Source of the DNA: Sedimentibacter saalensis
GTDB taxonomy: Bacteria; Bacillota; Clostridia; Tissierellales; Sedimentibacteraceae
DNA: 64,000 nt
Direction: 5' to 3'
Assembly (NCBI RefSeq): GCF_007830175.1
Contig: NZ_VLKH01000001.1
Location: 1 to 64,000, forward strand
The position numbers and the translations under genes were made by a program. The notes under the pieces are model-generated. The model saw only the letters and a list, made by a program, of their open reading frames with translations, had not been told where the DNA came from and did not search any database. This document shows positions 59,067-64,000 of this stretch, in pieces (position 1 is the first letter of the stretch; each line of letters starts with the position of its first letter).

Positions 59067-59147
59067 TGCTTTCCTCCTTTAATACGCTCTCATATTTTCA
59101 ATTATCTTCGTTTTTCATTTGTTCTGTAAAACAAACATTTTCATATT

Positions 59148-59178
59148 GCCTTGAACGGTAAAAAAGATGCCGCTTGAA
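59148..59178. repeat. Direct repeat 2 flanking the GNAT gene
   Basis: GCCTTGAACGGT, AAAAAAGATGCCGCTTGAA. On the minus strand it lies in a frame reading RSRQYENVCFTEQMKNEDN and stop, a damaged form of the RHVETV tail. Confidence 0.7.
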
Positions 59179-59228
59179 CATAGTGGCCTGTGGAGCAAAG
59201 GTATTTGTAATTGCTTTACTGGCTGGCA

Positions 59229-59426
59229 CTAATGGAAATGCTTTGCAATATTTATTGCTTCCGCCAAATCTTCAGCCAAAAAGATGACCATTCCTCCGGG
59301 GTAATTCGTAAAAGACCGCAAAATACAAGCTTACCTTGATTCTTTAATTCTTTTAAGTGTCCCACATGGCTTTATGAGTTCCTTATTTATTGACTTTACA
59401 TTGTTCATCAAATATATATACGTCAT
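59229..59426 (-). pseudogene. Frameshifted YciI-like protein gene
   Basis: The minus strand starts with an ATG after GAGGAGG and reads MTYIYLMNNVKSINKELIK; then, after frame changes, HVGHLKELKNQGKLVFCGLL and YPGGMVIFLAEDLAEAINIA. These three parts in order form a small YciI/DGPF-type protein, but at least two single-base shifts separate them. It is a dead gene unless sequence errors are present. Confidence 0.6.
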
Positions 59427-59614
59427 TGTTCAGCCTCCTCTGAATACAAGCTTTCTATGTTTGTCTTGAATTAAAACTGCTTCCTCCAATTACGATTGAT
59501 TTCGACATAATTTGACAACGGATTCTGTATGCCTTGTTGCTGTGATTCTGATGACCATTGGGCGGCTTCATATTTTTCTAATACTACCATCTAAGGTCAG
59601 CCATAAAAAGTGGG

Positions 59615-60247
59615 TTATTTAATTTCTACACCGTATAGAATATCCATTTGCATTTTCGTATTTCCTAACTGTTGGATTTTTCCATAGATTATATTCTCAT
59701 TTAAAATCATAATAATATAGATATCCGACCCTCCCTTTCCTGAATTAAGCTTGTACACCGTATTCCAGGCATATAATTGAATATCTGAATGTAATAAATC
59801 GAATTCTAAACCAGATGCGAAACTCTTACCTATAGATGTTGATGCAGTGTCCACACTGCCAATATAGCAGGCGTTTTGTGGAATCTCTATTTGTTTTATC
59901 TCTTTTACCTCATTTTTTCGCTCAGAGTTCTGTAAGATTCCATACATTGTATTTGCTAAATCAAGTGTTGGCTTGTCTGAAATAAAGGAACCAACCACCA
60001 TATCCCCTACACCATAATCTTGATGAAAAACTTCATTTAAGCTTTCTAACTCGATAACAACAGGTGTATCTATTTCCTTTCCCAGAGGGCAAAAGAATTT
60101 ATTAGGGGTAACCGAAATAGAATCTCTATTTACTTTATTCATGTAGTTAAATATTACTACTATCAAAAATAACACTACAGCAATAGAGAATGTTATTGCA
60201 AATACTATAATTAATAATACTTTTTTTGAATTTAATCCATCATTCAT
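59615..60247 (-). CDS. Hypothetical membrane-anchored protein
   Basis: 210 residues. N-terminal membrane span (LLIIVFAITFSIAVVLFLIV) and an extracellular beta-rich domain (YGVGDMVVGSFISDKPTLDL, CYIGSVDTASTSIGK, DIYIIMILNENIIYGKIQQL). No family recognised. The ribosome site GGAGG is about 16 bases from the ATG, so the start is less certain. Confidence 0.6.
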   Translation of the reverse strand: MNDGLNSKKVLLIIVFAITFSIAVVLFLIVVIFNYMNKVNRDSISVTPNKFFCPLGKEIDTPVVIELESLNEVFHQDYGVGDMVVGSFISDKPTLDLANTMYGILQNSERKNEVKEIKQIEIPQNACYIGSVDTASTSIGKSFASGLEFDLLHSDIQLYAWNTVYKLNSGKGGSDIYIIMILNENIIYGKIQQLGNTKMQMDILYGVEIK

Positions 60248-60356
60248 AAGTAAATTTTAATTTCCTCCACTGGTTCTATTCTCAAAATTCCTGTTTGGCT
60301 ATCTGTTATATAGATTTCCTGTAGCTTTGTTTTAATTCCGCTACAAGAGCGAATGC

Positions 60357-60881
60357 TCATACTCCATGGTTTACTAATTCATATGACGGATGATACAATC
60401 CTGTCGGTTCATAAAAGTTTTTGCCAATATATTGAAATCCCAGTTTTGTCAGAAGCTTTTCAGATGCCTCGTTTAGCGGATGATGTCCCGCATACAATCT
60501 GTCCGCTTTAAAAGCAGTGAAACTGTAATCTATAACGGCCTTCGCAGCTTCAGAAGCATACCCCAGCCCCCAATATTTTTTTCGTAGATGAAATCCAATT
60601 TCGAAGGAATATATTTCGGATTTAAAAGGCCGCATACCACAGCAACCAATCAGTTCATTTGTCTCCAACTCGAAAACAGGCCAGTATTGTATGTGAAATA
60701 GTTCATCATTATGAATTTCTGTATCCAGTCGACGGATTATGTCCTGCTGTGTAAACTTACCGTCAGCACAAATAAACCGGGTTACTTCTTCTTCTCCCCA
60801 TAATTGAGTAGCCAAATCTAAATCGGCGACATTCCACTTTGAGAAACCAAGCCGTTTTGTTTTAATAAAATACTCTCGCAT
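60357..60881 (-). CDS. GNAT-family acetyltransferase (RimJ/RimL-like)
   Basis: 174 residues: TKRLGFSKWNVADLDLATQL at the start, ELIGCCGMRPFKSEIYSFEI, then the acetyl-CoA loop HLRKKYWGLGYASEAAKAVI and LYAGHHPLNEASEKLLTKLG. This is the RimJ/RimL-like branch. Substrate unknown. It has a strong AGGAGG site. It lies 476 bases left of the transposase start. Confidence 0.92.
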   Translation of the reverse strand: MREYFIKTKRLGFSKWNVADLDLATQLWGEEEVTRFICADGKFTQQDIIRRLDTEIHNDELFHIQYWPVFELETNELIGCCGMRPFKSEIYSFEIGFHLRKKYWGLGYASEAAKAVIDYSFTAFKADRLYAGHHPLNEASEKLLTKLGFQYIGKNFYEPTGLYHPSYELVNHGV

Positions 60882-61002
60882 GTTTTAACGCCTCCTGGTA
60901 TAATAAAGTCATAGCATAAGCTATGCTAATTAATTACATTTCTATATAAAAGTTGGGAAAGGATTTTCTTCCTTTAGTTGTATCTCTCCAACTTTATACA
61001 AT

Positions 61003-61048
61003 TAATAAAATTTAATTATTTCATATAATAAAATTTAATTATTTCATA
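61003..61048. repeat. Perfect 23-bp tandem duplication
   Basis: The unit TAATAAAATTTAATTATTTC plus three bases occurs twice without a gap (61003-61025 and 61026-61048). It lies just outside the IS110 element on its left. Confidence 0.8.
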
Positions 61049-61089
61049 TATTTATCTCCCTATAGACTTTGTCTGATTCATAAGGTATC

Positions 61090-61288
61090 ATATTTCATTG
61101 TATAGGAAGAAAGACGTTCACCTCCTAGGGAGCCTTCTTCGTAAGGCGATACCTGTAACTGTAGACAGTCAATCCATTCAATGAAAATTTATGTTTCAGC
61201 TGGTTGGGAGCCTTTAAGCTATACCCGTGTCACATGCCAGGTTGTGTATTCATTGTTGTTTATGGATTCCTATGAAAGGAGATTATTT
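61090..61288 (+). ncRNA. Candidate bridge RNA region of IS110
   Basis: IS110 elements encode a bridge RNA next to the transposase gene that pairs with target and donor DNA. This left non-coding segment has hairpins GCCTT/AAGGC (61131-61147) and TGAAA/TTTCA, and two GGGAGCCTT copies that could frame the recognition loops. The assignment rests on position only. Confidence 0.3.
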
Positions 61289-62545
61289 ATGTTAGAAAAT
61301 TATATTTCTGTAGGTATTGATGTTGGTTCATCTTTTAGTTGGATGTCTATCGTAGACCCACAGGAAAATATCATTTTAAAACCATTTAAAGTTATTCATA
61401 ATAACTCTGATTCCCTTAAAAGGGCTCTTTCTGAAATTAAAAAAGCGGAAGAGCTGCATTCCTTGAAATCTCGCACATTTCTGGAATCTACGGGAATCTA
61501 TCATTTCCCACTCTTCTGCTACCTGATGGAATCAGGATTTGAGGCTTTTGTCATTAACCCTCTTATCATACATTCTATCAAAAATTATGGTATTAGGAAA
61601 GTAAAAAATGATAAAATCGATTCAATTGGTTTGGCAAAACTTGGTTTAAAGAAAGATTTAAAAACCTCTGTTCTACCTACTAAACTTGTTTTAGAGCTTC
61701 GCAGCCTTTGCAGGAAGTATTATGAACTTGTTGATACTCGTTCAAGTTATGTTAATCGTCTAAAGACGGACATGCATACTGTTTTTCCGCAGTACCTAGA
61801 TATCTTTAGCGATATTACCGGTTCTACTTCTATTATGATTTTAAAGGAGTATTCAACTCCCGATAAAATTCTTCGTGGTCATAGAACAACTGTGATAGAG
61901 AAAATATCAAAATGCTCTAGAAAAGGGCTATTTAAAGCAACTATCAAGTATGAACAGCTTATTCAAGCAGCAAAAGCATCAAAAATCTTTGGCTGCAATA
62001 TTGATAGCATATACTTTAATATTTCCATTAATATTAAATTAATAGAAGAACTCAATTCCGCAATAAACTCTATTTTAGAACAAATACACAGTTTAGTAGA
62101 AGCTAATTATTCAGATGAATTTGTTAAACAAGTTTACTGGCTTGATTCTATTCCTGGTATTGGATTTCTTTCTGCTGTCACCATAATGTGCGAAATTGGT
62201 GATTTTAGCTCATTTAAGAATCCTAAACAGTTATTTGCTTACTTTGGATTAGATCCATCGGTAAATCAATCAGGTAACTTTAATGCTACTGAAGTTCATA
62301 TGTCTAAACGCGGTTCTCGAATCGCAAGAAGAGCAATATTTGCTGTAGCATTAGCAAGCATTAGAACCAAACGCAATGGTGAAGCCATAAATCCAATTCT
62401 GCATGAATACTATATTAAAAAGTCTTCATCCAAGCCTAAGATGGTTGCAATTGGAGCTGTTATGCATAAAGTTTGTAACTTCATATTGCCGTCCTACGGG
62501 ATGAAACAGATTTTAAACTTAGAACTCCTGAGGAGCATTGTCTAA
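61289..62545 (+). CDS. IS110-family DEDD transposase
   Basis: About 418 residues. The RuvC-like DEDD domain is seen with D in SVGIDVGSSFSWM, E in FLESTGIYHF and D-D in NDKIDSIGLAK. The C-terminal Transposase_20 domain has YWLDSIPGIGFLSAVTIMCE and KNPKQLFAYFGLDPS, with a conserved Ser in MSKRGSRIARRAIFA. The frame is intact with an AAAGGAG site before the ATG at 61289; the 36 in-frame codons before it lie in the non-coding end. The element should be active or recently active. Confidence 0.95.
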   Translation: MLENYISVGIDVGSSFSWMSIVDPQENIILKPFKVIHNNSDSLKRALSEIKKAEELHSLKSRTFLESTGIYHFPLFCYLMESGFEAFVINPLIIHSIKNYGIRKVKNDKIDSIGLAKLGLKKDLKTSVLPTKLVLELRSLCRKYYELVDTRSSYVNRLKTDMHTVFPQYLDIFSDITGSTSIMILKEYSTPDKILRGHRTTVIEKISKCSRKGLFKATIKYEQLIQAAKASKIFGCNIDSIYFNISINIKLIEELNSAINSILEQIHSLVEANYSDEFVKQVYWLDSIPGIGFLSAVTIMCEIGDFSSFKNPKQLFAYFGLDPSVNQSGNFNATEVHMSKRGSRIARRAIFAVALASIRTKRNGEAINPILHEYYIKKSSSKPKMVAIGAVMHKVCNFILPSYGMKQILNLELLRSIV

Positions 62546-62723
62546 GCTTTAAGCAGTTAATTCTAATCGCTGCATAAATTTTATTTTTATACATCTACCA
62601 ATTATTTCTAAACCTTTTATTTAATTTAGGTTTATTAAAGTTACCTTTTTTTTAATATTAAATATTTAATTAATTTTTTCAATTATTCTATTGACAACAG
62701 AATTGTTGATGAAAAATAATTAT

Positions 62724-62810
62724 TGTGACAAAATAAAAATAAATAACGTGACAAAATTTTCATAAAATCTAATTAAAAATCAATTTTAAAAAAATAAATA
62801 ATGTGACAAT
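62724..62810. repeat. GTGACAA repeats in an AT-rich gap
   Basis: GTGACAAAAT at 62725 and 62748 and GTGACAATTT at 62803, in the same direction and each after AATTATT or AATAA. The 62546-62903 gap is otherwise very AT-rich with no gene. The motif could be binding sites or a degenerate repeat. Confidence 0.45.
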
Positions 62811-62903
62811 TTTTTTTATAAATCTAAAAAGACAACAGCTACCTTTTCTTTATAAAAAATTAAACTCTACAAATATTACTATAAAAAATCTATTAATTAA
62901 TTT

Positions 62904-63890
62904 TTATTCATTAACCCACCTATTCCACATTGTTGTATATACGCTATTTTTGCATTTTTCAACTAATTCTTTTGTCAAATCAGAATAATGAACTTTGTGT
63001 GCTATATATGCTGCAATAATCAACATAATATTGTTATATGCTTCATGCTCGGAATTTAGTTGAGCCAACGAATATATTTCTTTCTCTGTAACTTCATTAA
63101 AGACAAGAGCCTTCATTCTTTCATATATGTCTTTAAAAACTCTTTCCGATTCTTCCTTACTCAATGACAAAGAATCGTTATTTCTTATCTTCATTTCCTG
63201 CCCTATACCAATCTTAGAAATATCACGATTATATAAGTGTAAGCTATCACTATAATGGTTGTATGAACCAACATCTAGTCTAAGCCATCCGGCCAAGATT
63301 TCTTGAATACCTGTAAACTGTACAAAATTATATGGCATTCCTAATAACACATCATTACTACGCATAATTTGGCACCATTCTAATTTTTCATCTCTGACCT
63401 TTAGCATTGAGCAAACATTACATGGTATATCTGCATCTCGTGGTCGTCCACTCTCAACTGGAAAATCAACCTTCGTATCATAAATCTGTATCACTATCTG
63501 ACGACTTTCAGGAACATTTTGCAATGCTTGATATGCCTTTTCCATCTGGTCAAATCCAAAATGATAACGTATTCTTTTTCCATAAGCACCATGATAAAAC
63601 TTACCTTTTCCCGAAAAAGTTTTCAAACTTGGATTCCAAGCATTAATGACATCTGATCTATCTTCACCATTTATTATCCATACTAACTCAGCTAATGCAT
63701 ATCCAACACTTATAGGTGGAATACGATCAAAAACCCATTTCTGCCTAGGCTCTTTAATTTCAATGAATGTATGCAACAATTCATATACCTCACCTGTTCG
63801 TCCATTCAAAGTATTATTCTGTTTCAAAAGTTTAGCAGCTGCCTTCTTCCAAACCTCATTAGCTGTTTTTCCAACAATAAATTCTGCCAT
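62904..63890 (-). CDS. Thymidylate-synthase-family protein
   Basis: 328 residues related to thymidylate synthase. The nucleophile region is RDADIPCNVCSML with Cys; the phosphate/nucleotide-binding block is MRSNDVLLGMPYNFVQFTGI and the last motif SYNHYSDSLHLYNRD aligns with the family end. The Asn of YNFVQ corresponds to the dUMP-selecting Asn. The N-terminus (TANEVWKKAAAKLLKQNN, then RQKWVFDRIPPISVGYALAE) and extra length differ from ThyA, so it is a divergent branch that may hydroxymethylate pyrimidine nucleotides or act in a mobile or defence setting. AAAAGGAG precedes the ATG. Confidence 0.82.
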   Translation of the reverse strand: MAEFIVGKTANEVWKKAAAKLLKQNNTLNGRTGEVYELLHTFIEIKEPRQKWVFDRIPPISVGYALAELVWIINGEDRSDVINAWNPSLKTFSGKGKFYHGAYGKRIRYHFGFDQMEKAYQALQNVPESRQIVIQIYDTKVDFPVESGRPRDADIPCNVCSMLKVRDEKLEWCQIMRSNDVLLGMPYNFVQFTGIQEILAGWLRLDVGSYNHYSDSLHLYNRDISKIGIGQEMKIRNNDSLSLSKEESERVFKDIYERMKALVFNEVTEKEIYSLAQLNSEHEAYNNIMLIIAAYIAHKVHYSDLTKELVEKCKNSVYTTMWNRWVNE

Positions 63891-64000
63891 TTTGAATACT
63901 CCTTTTTTATTACATATTTATTCTATCATTTATTCGCCACTTAGGTGGATAAAAATATTCAATTTTGTTTAAATTTCGATTAACATATTGTTGTTTTATC

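Larger units (their letters stand above)
61080..62580 (+). mobile_element. IS110-family insertion sequence
   Basis: A full-length DEDD transposase with a left non-coding region of about 200 bases. The ends are not marked by inverted repeats, as expected for IS110, so the boundaries here are approximate. Repeated GGGAGCCTT at 61128 and 61206 and several short hairpins occur in the left region. Confidence 0.6.

Noticed and set aside
61003..61048. Possible short CRISPR-like repeat
   Set aside because: Only two copies, directly adjacent without a spacer, and no cas genes in the window.
61181..61288. 36-codon extension of the IS110 transposase
   Set aside because: It lies in the left non-coding end, and the ATG at 61289 has a proper ribosome site and starts at the usual N-terminus of the family.

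Overview
The window is a low-GC, AT-rich stretch of a Gram-positive anaerobe, most likely a member of the Clostridia (a Sedimentibacter-, Tissierella- or Clostridium-like organism; the genus is an inference). The reasons are strong AGGAGG ribosome binding sites, a PyrR-type leader, guanidine-I and yjdF riboswitches, a 2-oxoacid:ferredoxin oxidoreductase, copper-amine-oxidase-like/DUF5050 surface proteins, a BlaI/M56 pair and an ABC-F protein. No tRNA, rRNA or CRISPR array was seen.

Layout. 0.001-9.5 kb holds small metabolic and housekeeping genes (flavin-binding protein, NUDIX, a zinc-finger lipoprotein, radical SAM, a riboswitch-controlled guanidine exporter, a LysR/PLP-enzyme divergon, an alpha/beta hydrolase, an AraC regulator, a PEBP protein). 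9.7-15.7 kb is an envelope-signalling block: secreted protein, ABC ATPase, permease, histidine kinase, response regulator and a sigma-like protein, read in that order on the minus strand. 16-23.4 kb carries an acetyltransferase, a Tet(M)-like GTPase, a MATE pump, an ATP-grasp ligase and a GyrI-like/WYL pair. 23.6-25.3 kb is a uracil permease behind two PyrR loops. 25.3-30.6 kb has a ceramidase-like enzyme, a dienelactone hydrolase, YjdF with its riboswitch, an XRE-CAT operon and a MerR regulator. 30.7-34.9 kb is a ferredoxin oxidoreductase operon with two alpha genes around one beta gene. 36.7-45 kb is a surface and O-acylation locus (MBOAT, DHHW, two DUF5050 paralogs) that starts with blaI and an M56 sensor gene under one palindromic operator. 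45.3-50.8 kb has an ABC-F protein, a U32 peptidase and a KilA-N protein.

50.8-64 kb looks like a decaying accessory island: a macrolide-type glycosyltransferase with an XRE-AbrB regulator, a lactococcin-972-like bacteriocin locus, two GNAT genes (one between direct repeats), a broken yciI gene, an intact-looking IS110 transposase, GTGACAA repeats and a thymidylate-synthase-like gene. Within it and to its left lie several short orphan 3' gene tails, including repeated tails ending in an HVETV-type motif typical of the RlmD/RlmCD family of rRNA methyltransferases.

A theme is self-protection against toxic small molecules: guanidine export, Tet(M)-like, MATE, CAT, Vat/CatB-type, ABC-F and glycosyltransferase genes are all present, several behind RNA switches or their own regulators. 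The best candidates for something new are the BlaI/M56-controlled surface-modification operon, the bacteriocin locus, the doubled PyrR leader, and the scattered 3'-tail remnants.
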